Part shown: positions 1 through 7,136 of the stretch, piece after piece
How positions within the stretch are numbered: position 1 is the stretch's first letter
How the letters are laid out: each line of letters starts with the position of its first letter
Source: Thalassiosira profunda
Taxonomy: Eukaryota; Bacillariophyta; Thalassiosirophyceae; Thalassiosirales; Thalassiosiraceae
Length of the DNA: 13,018 nucleotides
Direction of reading: 5' to 3'
Assembly (NCBI GenBank): GCA_036939355.1
Contig: JALLAP010001263.1
Location: forward strand, 1-13,018
Made by a program: the position numbers and the translations under genes
Notes under the pieces: model-generated
Told to the model about the DNA's origin: nothing
Databases searched by the model: none
Seen by the model: only the letters and a program-made list of their open reading frames with translations

Positions 1-355
1 TCAAACGCCGCTTGTAGTCGCTCAATACCCTCGTCGCCCGTCGGTCCGCCGGCCGTGTCCTGGAATTGTTGTGGTTGTACCACGTGGGACAGGCCGTGTA
101 GGTCTTGACCTCGAAGATGGCGTCGCCCGACAACGTAGCACCGCTGTCATTGACACAGCGCCGTCCCGCAGGGTAGTTGTATGCGTGGATGTCCGGCACA
201 ATGCCATGAGTAGACGCCCGAGCATTGGGAAATGGAGCAATGTGGTCGATGTACCGGCCCATCCACGGTTCGCAGATACTTGTACGTTGAAATGGAGTTG
301 ATAGCCGACTTCGCCTTACGTAGGTAAATACGTAAGAGGCCCCCTGCACCACCAT
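1..355 (-). CDS. Retroelement C-terminal PD-(D/E)xK nuclease-like fragment, partial
   Basis: This minus-strand frame opens at an ATG (355-353) and runs out of the window at base 1 with no stop, giving 118 visible residues. The clearest signature is HGIVPDIHAYNYP (residues 50-62) followed by AIFEVKTYTA (79-88), a PD-x(n)-ExK pair like that of the restriction-like nuclease that follows the reverse transcriptase in CRE/SLACS-like and related protist elements. Basic residues and the ADRRATRVLSDY segment (103-114) follow, as expected for that domain's end. An in-frame TAG lies about 20 bases upstream of the ATG, so the reverse-transcriptase part is not directly attached here and the ATG is probably accidental. 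In such elements the domain would nick the target DNA. It lies on the same strand as the RT fragment ending at 3906 but 3.5 kb away. The family assignment is from motif recognition only. It could be a 5'-truncated copy or half of an interrupted one. Confidence 0.65.
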   Translation of the reverse strand, partial: MVVQGASYVFTYVRRSRLSTPFQRTSICEPWMGRYIDHIAPFPNARASTHGIVPDIHAYNYPAGRRCVNDSGATLSGDAIFEVKTYTACPTWYNHNNSRTRPADRRATRVLSDYKRRL

Positions 356-681
356 GGCGCCCGCCCGGCCCTATCCGCGGTGATGGCAACCCCCCATGGC
401 AGCGAAGTCACCCCACCACCCCTCGCCGCGCCGGTGCGATCAGGATTACCGCAAGAACGGAATTTATCCGCCCGCGACGAGCCGAGATCGGCCATCGACA
501 CGCATCACGTGCACCATCGACAGCCACCAACCTCCCCACCACCCCGAGCCCCTCGCAGGACCGACGTGCCATCTGGCAGGTCGGTGCGGCAGGGGACTCT
601 CTCAAACAGTCGACGCCCTCGGGCCAAGTCGACGGGCTCGCCTTCGACCTCTTTTAGTCAAGGACCAACGAAGCCCACTTC

Positions 682-704
682 GTGGTGCATGCACCATGCA
701 CCAC
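682..704. repeat. Perfect 10-bp inverted repeat with 3-nt loop
   Basis: GTGGTGCATG (682-691) and its exact reverse complement CATGCACCAC (695-704) flank the loop CAC. The short outer segments CTTC and GAAG could extend the stem after a bulge. There is no T-run or adjacent gene to make it a terminator. It could be a palindrome of a decayed mobile element or a chance feature. Confidence 0.7.
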
Positions 705-907
705 CAGGACGAAGGACGGCGAGGGGCTAGACGCCTCGTCAGATCCTCACGCCGCCCAATTTATAATTTAAACGCTGCAGGACAGCGCCGAAACCTATCG
801 ACGCGGCGCGACGATAACGCTCATGAAGCGAGATCATCGCCGCCAACACGTCGCCACCACGGCATCGACCGTGGCCAACTACAAACCCTAACATACATGG
901 GCAACAA

Positions 908-1128
908 CCCCCCTCCGACCTCCTTCCGCGGAGGCCAAAGTGAGGGGGATCAGGTGTCAATGACGGGAGGAACACCGGACGGGGGATGAGCTTCGTGACC
1001 TCGCCCCCACCGGAGACCCCCGCATTGAGGAAATACAACGTGGCAAAACCACGAGGAGATTTGACGGGAGGAACACCGGGGGATGGTTGGTGTTTAGATC
1101 GTGTCGCCTTCCCCCACCGGACCTCCCG
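908..1128. repeat. Imperfect ~100-bp tandem repeat, two to three units
   Basis: The 18-mer TGACGGGAGGAACACCGG occurs at 961-978 and again at 1062-1079, 101 bp apart. A second shared block, CCCCCACCGG plus a C-rich tail, occurs at 1004 and 1111, and a weaker relative (CCCCCCTCCGACC) at 908. The intervening bases differ between copies, so the array is old. No function is evident. Confidence 0.6.
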
Positions 1129-1640
1129 TTCTTGGATCTCCACACTTTCGAGCAGCCTCCGGCTCAATCTCCCCCGGGAGGGGGGCTAGGCTCGAACACA
1201 CACACAGTACCACGACCACACCGTGGAGGAGGCTACCGCTGTTGACGGGGAGCCATATCACATCCACACGCACACGCACATTTCTCCGGATACCGGCACT
1301 TGGTGAAAAGATCGCCTTCGGTGTCCGAGGAACCGCGTCGCATGCTCCCCATTTGTAGGAGGCATTGGGGTGAAACTCCCACAAATCAGATGAAAGAGCC
1401 CTGAGATGCCATTTGGTGAGCACGCACACAAAACCATCGACCACACAACGATGGGGGACCACCTAGTTATCGGCCATCTGGCCAAAATCCTGGCGTCCGG
1501 CGACATCGCCTAGTGGGGGGTGGACTAGCTGCCGCCTCATTAGCCGGCTCGGGCGCTTGGGGTGCGACTTAGGTCGAGGGAGGCTCTAAAAACTCTCCAG
1601 CCCTTCATTGGGCCCACTAAGCGTACTTTAAAATTTCTGT

Positions 1641-1652
1641 TATATATATATA
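1641..1652. repeat. Short TA microsatellite
   Basis: Six TA dinucleotides lie in the most AT-rich part of the left half. It could serve as a TATA element, but no convincing gene begins within reach on either strand. Confidence 0.7.
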
Positions 1653-2025
1653 CTTCGAAGAATAAGACAGTGCAACGCGACGAGACACAAAACAAACAAT
1701 GACCATGAGAGCAACCAGCTAAGACAATCGCCATGGCAACACAACAAATCAATCGGGAGAACGGGGAGAATGAAAAGGGGATATATTTGTTTAGGACAAT
1801 GTGCAACGTGAGATTGAAGGGTAGGGGAGTGACAAGAGGTTACGCCTTCTCACGCTACGTACACTAGCTAGTGACACGGAGGCCGCAAAAGATACGCAAC
1901 AAACGCACTCGGTTATGTACCCACCCAAAATACACGCGCTGAACACACGCGGTAAAAGCAACCATAAGTAGAAGAGATGACTGGATAATAGCCAATCGAA
2001 CGAGCAAAGCATCGACGCTGTGCAC

Positions 2026-2183
2026 TCCTTTGGGGAGTAACTGTCGGAAGGAATGCCTCCTTCACCTTGCAAACCTATCGTCAACGAGTAGGATTGTCAC
2101 CCTGCAAATTGGCTGTAGTCCTGGGGAGTTATTGTGCCCGAAGGAAGGCCTCGTGAGCAGATTGTCACCTGCTCGCTGGCTGG
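2026..2183. repeat. Imperfect direct repeat (two units, about 91 and 65 bp)
   Basis: Unit one (2026-2116) begins TCCTTTGGGGAGTAACTG and ends near GATTGTCACC...GGCTG. Unit two (2119-2183) begins TCCTGGGGAGTTATTG and ends near GATTGTCACC...GGCTGG. The order of shared blocks (GGGGAGT, GAAGGAA, GCCTC, GATTGTCACC, GGCTG) is preserved, with a deletion in the middle of unit two. It suggests an old local tandem duplication. Confidence 0.5.
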
Positions 2184-2241
2184 ACATCGCGTTCCGTGCT
2201 TGCTCAGCCCAACCCACACTGAGAGACGAGAGACCTCCTCC

Positions 2242-2724
2242 CGGAGATCCTTCACGTGTCAGGCGAGGCGGGGGTCGACCGGAGGCACAAGGGGGCGGCC
2301 ACAAGGCCGAGACGACGGCGACGACGGCCTCGCCGTCGGCCATATCCGCGAGCTCCATGAAGCCGCGGACGAACGCCAACCGACAAAAACAATAGCCGGT
2401 CACCTTCATATGGTATTGAACGGCATCGGTGTGCGTTTGTGGGGGTCAAGGAGGCCATTAAGTTTACTTTCTATGCCCTCAATGGTGCATGCATTGACCG
2501 TTGGTTTGACCTTGCAGTGCAATTAATGGTCTAGCCGCCGTTTGACCGGCTTCTACCCCTTCCTCCGCTCGCCTTCGAGGCCGATGTCGACCATGGGGAT
2601 GTTGGCTATCCGCCGAGCCCCCGTATGCCGGCATCGGCGGCCGACTCGCTCCGTAGGGCGCCGGAGACGGCCGCCATGGTTGCGGTCGACGGCCTTGTTT
2701 TTGTTGTGGTGGTAGTACGTACGT
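2242..2724 (+). pseudogene. Coding-like remnant in two frames, unidentified
   Basis: Two plus-strand frames read more like protein than chance. One, from about 2242, contains GRDDGDDGLAVGHIRELHEA and then loses this character near 2450. The adjacent frame continues with VKEAIKFTFYALNGACIDRW to a TAG at 2532-2534, and after that stop the same frame stays open as FEADVDHGDVGYPPSPRMPA up to a TAA near 2724. A frame change plus a stop would fit a decayed gene or gag-like region of an element, or unrecognised exons. GC-rich third positions are also seen on the opposite strand (frame opening at 2409), so the coding strand itself is uncertain. I recognise no family. Confidence 0.2.
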
Positions 2725-2733
2725 AAATCAACT

Positions 2734-3123
2734 GTGTCCACCAGCACCAGTGCCCCAGCCAGGGAAAAAAGCCCCCCTATTAGCCCCTATCACAACAGGT
2801 CTGCCACTTCATTGCCCTCTCGCTATGATGTTCTACTTCATATCACACCCACCTTCACTCACCCGTACTACTGGGAATCTCCCAGGACCGGCCTCTACCC
2901 GCGGGAGGCCAAGACCAAGGGCAGTCTCCAGGGAAAACTCCGGAGGAGGAAGGGAATGCAACTGGACGACCTGCTGACCCATTTCCGCGTTGGATATCTC
3001 CATGCCCACGGCTTTGAAGAAGCCAAGCCCGAGCCCGTTGAAGTCCGTTGCCCCGTGGCCGCGAGGGCCGTGGAGGCCCTGGATGACTCCGACAGTGAAA
3101 GTGACGATGACTTCGGATTCTAG
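2734..3123 (+). CDS. Unidentified ORF with acidic C-terminus, start unresolved
   Basis: This frame is open for 130 codons but begins at GTG, not ATG. The first in-frame ATG is at 2956 and would leave only 55 residues, so the real 5' end may be an upstream exon. Possible acceptors are the CAG ending at 2798 and the CCCAG ending at 2885. The part from about residue 50 reads like real protein: GLYPREAKTKGSLQGKLRRRK is basic, LDDLLTHFRVGYLHAHGFEE is amphipathic, and the tail DDSDSESDDDFGF is strongly acidic with casein-kinase-2-like serines. The stop is followed after 112 bp by a second small ORF on the same strand. No family is recognised. A retroelement or virus-derived protein or a lineage-specific host gene are all possible. 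Confidence 0.35.
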   Translation: MSTSTSAPAREKSPPISPYHNRSATSLPSRYDVLLHITPTFTHPYYWESPRTGLYPREAKTKGSLQGKLRRRKGMQLDDLLTHFRVGYLHAHGFEEAKPEPVEVRCPVAARAVEALDDSDSESDDDFGF

Positions 3124-3235
3124 TTGCGGATTGTTTTGTGGAAATTGTTGTGTCTAGAGAATTGCTTACACGGTCTCCCCCTCTCTTCTCTCTTCATCTC
3201 TTAAGCTTCATCTCATACCAGGTTGAATTGCAATA

Positions 3236-3568
3236 ATGTCCGATGCCACTTTGCATCTCATTGAGGCGGATGACGACACCAACCGCCCGCCAGTCAATCT
3301 GTCACGTGATCCCTTCCTTCGTTTTGCACTCGGCGTTGAGGAACACTCCGCTGTAGATCCCGGAGATTCCCCCGACACGGCCGCAAGGAAATTGATCAAG
3401 CTGGCCCACAAGCGCACCCGCCGCAAGATCCGGCGCAGGTATGTTGTCCACGTCAGCAAACACCTCTGGATGAGCCGCCGGGTCATGGAGTACATGCGGC
3501 AAACCAATTACATCTACGGGCCCCGGTGCGCCCACATGATTGCCCCCGACGGCTCCGAGGACAGCTAG
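3236..3568 (+). CDS. Unidentified small basic protein, 110 aa
   Basis: The ATG at 3236 has an A at -3 (CAATAATG) and follows a pyrimidine-rich leader (about 3172-3212). The product has an acidic start (EADDD, residues 10-14), a central highly basic run (KLAHKRTRRKIRRRY, about 53-67) and a C-terminal half with LWMSRRVMEYMRQTNYIYGP (77-96). The basic run could bind nucleic acid or act as a nuclear signal, which is inference. No signal peptide or membrane segment is seen. It lies 112 bp downstream of the acidic-tailed ORF on the same strand, and the two could be halves of one spliced gene or two genes of one element. I recognise no family. Confidence 0.45.
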   Translation: MSDATLHLIEADDDTNRPPVNLSRDPFLRFALGVEEHSAVDPGDSPDTAARKLIKLAHKRTRRKIRRRYVVHVSKHLWMSRRVMEYMRQTNYIYGPRCAHMIAPDGSEDS

Positions 3569-3905
3569 GGCCTCCCGCCTCCCATCCGTGCTCCCCGCCG
3601 TGGTTAATTGTTGCGTCAACCTAAGACCTAAACTCAATTGTAATTGCAAAACAACATCACGAGTCCCCTTGTAACAATAGCGGCAGCAACGGCTGCGGGA
3701 GGGGGCGCCGGGGCAGCGACGGCGGCCGCGGTGCAACGGGAGGGGAGCTGCAGCGGCAACGCCGGCGCCGAGGGGAGGGCAACAACTCGGCGGAAGCTGT
3801 GCGCTCACAAAGTCCGGAAGGTATTCTCCCGCCTCTCTGGGCCCGCCCGCTGCAGCTACAGCGCTGCCGGCGCACCAATGGCTGTGGGATGGCGGCGCGC
3901 GGGGT
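3569..3905. other. GC-rich spacer, no gene seen
   Basis: The first ~80 bases could be the 3' untranslated region of the small ORF. From about 3680 the sequence is very GC-rich with GGC/GCG runs, and it opens in several frames at once without motifs. A minus-strand frame here contains a PDF triplet in a loosely similar context to the retroelement nuclease domain, but it lacks the downstream ExK, so I treat it as noncoding. Confidence 0.5.
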
Positions 3906-6005
3906 TTAGAACGGGTTTGGTAAGGCGGGGGGAGGACTCGCGCGCGGAGGAGACACATCGAATTCGGGGTTCCGGGTNCCGACCTTTCCGAGAAGAAAGT
4001 TCACAGCTTCCTTCACGCTCACAACCCCAGCCAACTTCATCATCGAGTGGACGATGGACTGGATGTGGTTGTGCAGGCGCCGCCACCCATATCCCGGAAG
4101 CGATGCTGCGGCAAGATTGGCACCCCAGCGATCCACCTCCGTGCCGGCAAGCCCAAAGTATCGACCGACGATGGGAGCGACGAGAGGGCACGGCTGCCCA
4201 AGATACGACGTGTAGACCGCCGGGAAGAGGGGGTCGCCGATGAAGCCAAAGTGGTCCGGAGGAGAAATGAGGAACTGCGAGCCCAAGGGCGACCAGCCAT
4301 CCCACGACCACCGCTCAAAATGCTGCCGAATCCGCTCGATCGCAATACGCTCGCCAAGATGGCGAGAACGCGCCTTCTCGAGCTCCGAAGTGACAGCGTA
4401 AGTCACCGATGGCGGGACTCGACCGTCCGCATGGATGCCAGCGCGCGTGATGTCTTGATTGAGCATCAGCGACTCGTCCGCCAACTGCTCCGGCGTCGCG
4501 ACCCCCTGGAAAGAAGAAGATAAGCGAACAGGCAAACGCATTCGCTCGTGCGCGATCTCGCCCCACTGGCCAACATCAACCCCGATGCAAAAGGAGACAA
4601 GATCTCGGACGCTGTCATCGAGGCCCTGGGCAAAGTCGAGCGTGACGTCGGGGCGAAGGTGTCTCAGCCAGTAGTCCCCCATGAACTGAAAACAGTTGGA
4701 GGTGAGGACCCACAGCATCTGGCGCGTGGGAATGTCCGGATGCGGCCAGCGTGCGGGGTCGAGGAGGCGAGTGGCACGATCAAACCCGCGACGAATCTTG
4801 CCAAGCCGCTCGCGCAAGTACGCCTGGGCGAATCCCGGCGAGCCGACAGGAATGTTCCCAACCGTGACGCCGAAGTGAGTCTCGCCGTCGGCGTCCTCGA
4901 TTGTCCCGTTGGGCACATCGCCCCGGAGCTCGTCCCACTCCGCGTCGCGCCGGGCCTCCGCAATCCAGCACTCCGATTTGGTGTTTTGCAGCTGGAGCCC
5001 CGCCCGGGCGACGTCCTCCTTGAAGGCCTCCTTCGCCTCAAAGATGTCCGGCGGCGGTCCCACGAAGAAGTTGTCGTCCATGATGGCCTGCACGCCGCCA
5101 CCGACAGGCGCGAGTCGAGCGTGCGCCTTCTGGAAGGCCGGGTTGACGCCGAGTCCAAACAGCGGGCCCGCCTCGACGGCGCCCTGGTGGACGCCTTCCT
5201 CGTTCACGAACGGCGCGTCGACGAGCCGAGTGCCGTTGCCCATCCCGACATAGGCCGCCGGCGAGATGAGCGCGTGCATAAAGACCAATGTGTTGCTAAG
5301 AGAACCCGCGGCGCGCACCTCCGACAGGATGTGATCGCGCCGCACCTCGTTGTAGCCGTTGGCGAGGTCACCGCGGAAAATGCCAAAGTCCGGGCGTTGA
5401 TCCACGAGCGCCTGCACTCCGAAAGCAGTGATCGAGATGCCGCTCTTTACACCGACACCGTTCTGCACCGGACCCAAGATGTCGTTGTACGTCGCGAGCA
5501 AGCCCTCGTCGAAGTACGCCCGAGTGATCAGCCGACGCTCGGCGCCACCAATGTTCACCGGCCGGCAGTCGGGAGGCACGCCCGGAGGGAGATCCACGGG
5601 GTCGACCTTGTTCGCTGGGACGAGGCGGCACGCGACCCAGCCGGCGTAAAAGTAATCCGGCAGCTGAACCCGCACGACGGCGTCGCCGTACGCAAAGAAG
5701 GAGTCCACCGCCGTCTCCGCGCTGTGAGTCATCTCGCGGTCCGGATTGAGCCGGAGCGCCAACAAGTGTTCGTTGCGCAAGCAGCCGAGGCCGGGGGCGA
5801 TGTCGTGGCTCAGGAGACGGAGCTTCTCGTTGAACACGTCGTAGTCGAGCCCCTTCCGTGGGGCCGCCCGCTCCGCGGTACTCCTGAAAAATTGGGGCCG
5901 ATTTTCAAGACCTGTGTTGAACCGAGTCGTCAACGACCCCAGATGAACCAAGAATGAGCTAGATGGGCGGCCGGCACTGCAATGTGTTCGATTGAATGAT
6001 GCCAT
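3906..6005 (-). CDS. Reverse transcriptase domain of a non-LTR-type retroelement, truncated at both ends
   Basis: Numbered from the ATG at 6005 (699 aa), the frame carries an ordered RT core. APGLGCLRNEHLL (70-82) and RPVNIGGAERRL (148-159) are finger motifs. FRGDLANGYN with Asp213 is motif A, EGVHQGAVEAGPLFGLG with Gln274-Gly275 is motif B, and IMDDNFF with Asp310-Asp311 is motif C. AGLQLQNTKSE (about 335-345) is motif D/E. A C-terminal region with SLPGYGWRRLHNHIQ (635-649) follows. The order and the GVGVKSG...NGYN...HQG spacing resemble CRE/SLACS-like and related RTs of algae and oomycetes, which copy element RNA into DNA at a nicked target. Family-like sequence begins only near 5861. The first ~50 residues look unrelated, and an alternative ATG at 6077 merely reads the CA repeat. 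After FLLGKV (670-675) comes an ambiguous codon (base 3978), then a proline-rich tail and a stop. No nuclease or zinc finger is present. The open core suggests a young copy, domestication or an assembly join. Confidence 0.8.
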   Translation of the reverse strand: MASFNRTHCSAGRPSSSFLVHLGSLTTRFNTGLENRPQFFRSTAERAAPRKGLDYDVFNEKLRLLSHDIAPGLGCLRNEHLLALRLNPDREMTHSAETAVDSFFAYGDAVVRVQLPDYFYAGWVACRLVPANKVDPVDLPPGVPPDCRPVNIGGAERRLITRAYFDEGLLATYNDILGPVQNGVGVKSGISITAFGVQALVDQRPDFGIFRGDLANGYNEVRRDHILSEVRAAGSLSNTLVFMHALISPAAYVGMGNGTRLVDAPFVNEEGVHQGAVEAGPLFGLGVNPAFQKAHARLAPVGGGVQAIMDDNFFVGPPPDIFEAKEAFKEDVARAGLQLQNTKSECWIAEARRDAEWDELRGDVPNGTIEDADGETHFGVTVGNIPVGSPGFAQAYLRERLGKIRRGFDRATRLLDPARWPHPDIPTRQMLWVLTSNCFQFMGDYWLRHLRPDVTLDFAQGLDDSVRDLVSFCIGVDVGQWGEIAHERMRLPVRLSSSFQGVATPEQLADESLMLNQDITRAGIHADGRVPPSVTYAVTSELEKARSRHLGERIAIERIRQHFERWSWDGWSPLGSQFLISPPDHFGFIGDPLFPAVYTSYLGQPCPLVAPIVGRYFGLAGTEVDRWGANLAAASLPGYGWRRLHNHIQSIVHSMMKLAGVVSVKEAVNFLLGKVXTRNPEFDVSPPRASPPPALPNPF
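3978..3978. other. Single ambiguous base (N)
   Basis: This is the only N in the window. It falls in codon 676 of the RT frame, immediately after the last family-like residues, and may mark a low-quality base or an assembly join. Confidence 0.95.
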
Positions 6006-6059
6006 CACTTCGCTAGGATCCCGCGGGTCAGCCGGCAGTTGAATGGAGAAGAGGAGAGA

Positions 6060-6080
6060 ACACACACACATGCACATGCA
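6060..6080. repeat. CA-rich microsatellite
   Basis: A run of five to six CA units followed by TGCACATGCA lies in the presumed promoter/leader of the membrane protein gene. On the other strand it supplies the spurious MCMCVC start of the longest RT frame. Confidence 0.8.
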
Positions 6081-6134
6081 CCAACGCTTCAGCTTGTTTT
6101 TGTTTCACTCCGTTGACGAGATAGCATTGCAAAC

Positions 6135-7136
6135 ATGACCTCGCTATTGAAGGCACTGCAAATAATGGACGCCACAAGCCCAACAAGTGATAGGTCGGGG
6201 CCACCGCGCAGCCCGGCGCCATCGAGGACTTCGCTCGAGCTCGATCTCAAATTCAAGATGGCGCAGGATACCGTGCGACCGGCGACGCCTACGTCGAGCA
6301 CGGACGACGAATCGAGCAGCGCCTCCCTCGACGCAGAGGAGGATGTCATCCGACGAAAGCTAGCCATGCGCGCATATCACCTTCCGGGAAATTCGTTTCG
6401 ACAGGACCTCAGCACGTACCTCGGCAACAATCACTTGATCTTCGGCATGTGCTGCCATCACCGCCTCCATCCGGTGAAAGGCAGGCAGCGGATCGTCATT
6501 CTGCTCGGCTCGCTGGCGTTTGGCCTCAGCGCGACGAACGCTGTGTTCCTTTACTATCTGTGGGGCGGAGGAGATGCCGCCTACGACGACACGGCGCTAT
6601 CTCTGTCGCTCGGCGGGGCTGTCGTTGAGAACACTACTAGAGACACGCTGACGATCGACATATCGCATGGAATGATGTGGCTTTGGACCGCCGGAGCAGC
6701 GGCGCACTCCTTCTTTGATCTGGCATTGTGGCACATGATCGCATGCGGTCACATGCAACGAAAATGCTGCCGTATCATCGGATGGAACTTGGCCGTTGCC
6801 CTCGTAATGGTACTCGTGGCCGCGACCAGCTTCGTCGTCGTGGTCCGGGCATACGAATCAGGAAAGGATGTGGTGGGCGATGAAGATACTGTTGAGCAGT
6901 CGTTTCAATTTGGAGATGGGAGGGCAGACTTTCAGTACCTCTACGGCTACCTGGTCGAGTTGGTGCTTTCGCTCATGGTGTATTCGATATTTGCGCAGAT
7001 TGTGCTCTTCAGCGGGATATTGGGCTGCGGCGCCGTGCCATTCTTGGGTGGCAGACCGTACGAGGTGCGAAAGCACAGGAGAAAAGAGGATCAAAGCGAA
7101 AGAGACGACGAAGCAAAAGCAGCGCAGAACGTTTGA
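6135..7136 (+). CDS. Four-transmembrane protein of unknown function
   Basis: This is a single-exon frame of 333 aa. The ATG at 6135 has a good eukaryotic context (AAACATGA). Residues 1-70 are Ser/Thr/Pro-rich and acidic toward the end (STDDESSSASLDAEED), probably a disordered cytosolic tail. FGMCCHHRLHP (103-113) is a conspicuous Cys/His cluster just before the first helix. Hydrophobic segments lie at about 119-143 (ILLGSLAFGLSATNAVFLYY), 176-203, 214-239 and 268-300. The loop between helices 1 and 2 has a possible N-glycosylation site (NTT, 166-168), and the C-terminus is charged (RKHRRKEDQSERDDE). The pattern of a short motif, LGS..FGL..TN and four helices resembles conserved diatom proteins I have seen without a known role, and no transporter or receptor signature is evident. 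Its start lies 130 bp from the start of the divergent RT frame. Confidence 0.75.
   Translation: MTSLLKALQIMDATSPTSDRSGPPRSPAPSRTSLELDLKFKMAQDTVRPATPTSSTDDESSSASLDAEEDVIRRKLAMRAYHLPGNSFRQDLSTYLGNNHLIFGMCCHHRLHPVKGRQRIVILLGSLAFGLSATNAVFLYYLWGGGDAAYDDTALSLSLGGAVVENTTRDTLTIDISHGMMWLWTAGAAAHSFFDLALWHMIACGHMQRKCCRIIGWNLAVALVMVLVAATSFVVVVRAYESGKDVVGDEDTVEQSFQFGDGRADFQYLYGYLVELVLSLMVYSIFAQIVLFSGILGCGAVPFLGGRPYEVRKHRRKEDQSERDDEAKAAQNV

Larger units (their letters stand above)
356..2241. other. Intergenic stretch without a convincing gene
   Basis: I see no supported gene here. Reading frames of 60 to 197 codons occur on both strands, but they overlap in several frames at once, are rich in Arg, Pro and Ser in the way random GC-rich DNA is, and carry no recognisable motif. 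The stretch holds a perfect hairpin (682-704), an imperfect ~100 bp tandem repeat (908-1128), CA-rich tracts near 1195-1215 and 1262-1280, a short TA microsatellite (1641-1652), a relatively AT-rich patch at about 1620-2060, and a second imperfect direct repeat (2026-2183). It most resembles decayed repeat DNA between retroelement fragments. Confidence 0.6.

Noticed and set aside
883..892. Telomere-like AAACCCTAAC
   Set aside because: It is a single unit with no tandem copies, so it does not indicate a telomere.
396..989. 197-codon plus-strand frame
   Set aside because: It starts with ATG but its product is Arg/Pro/Ser/His-rich throughout, has no motif, and overlaps other open frames on both strands as expected for GC-rich noncoding DNA.
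1094..2084. Several minus-strand frames of 80 to 120 codons
   Set aside because: They include Cys/Ser-rich and hydrophobic runs that come from AT-rich or repeat DNA. None has a recognisable motif or a consistent start.
3302..3958. Minus-strand frame with a PDF triplet after the RT, considered as the missing nuclease domain in a shifted frame
   Set aside because: Only the PD-like triplet matches. There is no ExK downstream, and the rest is Ala/Pro/Arg-rich and antisense to a better plus-strand ORF.
4548..5957. 469-codon plus-strand frame opposite the RT
   Set aside because: It is the antisense shadow of the RT frame, composed of Arg/Val/Glu-rich sequence without motifs, while the minus strand shows ordered RT motifs.
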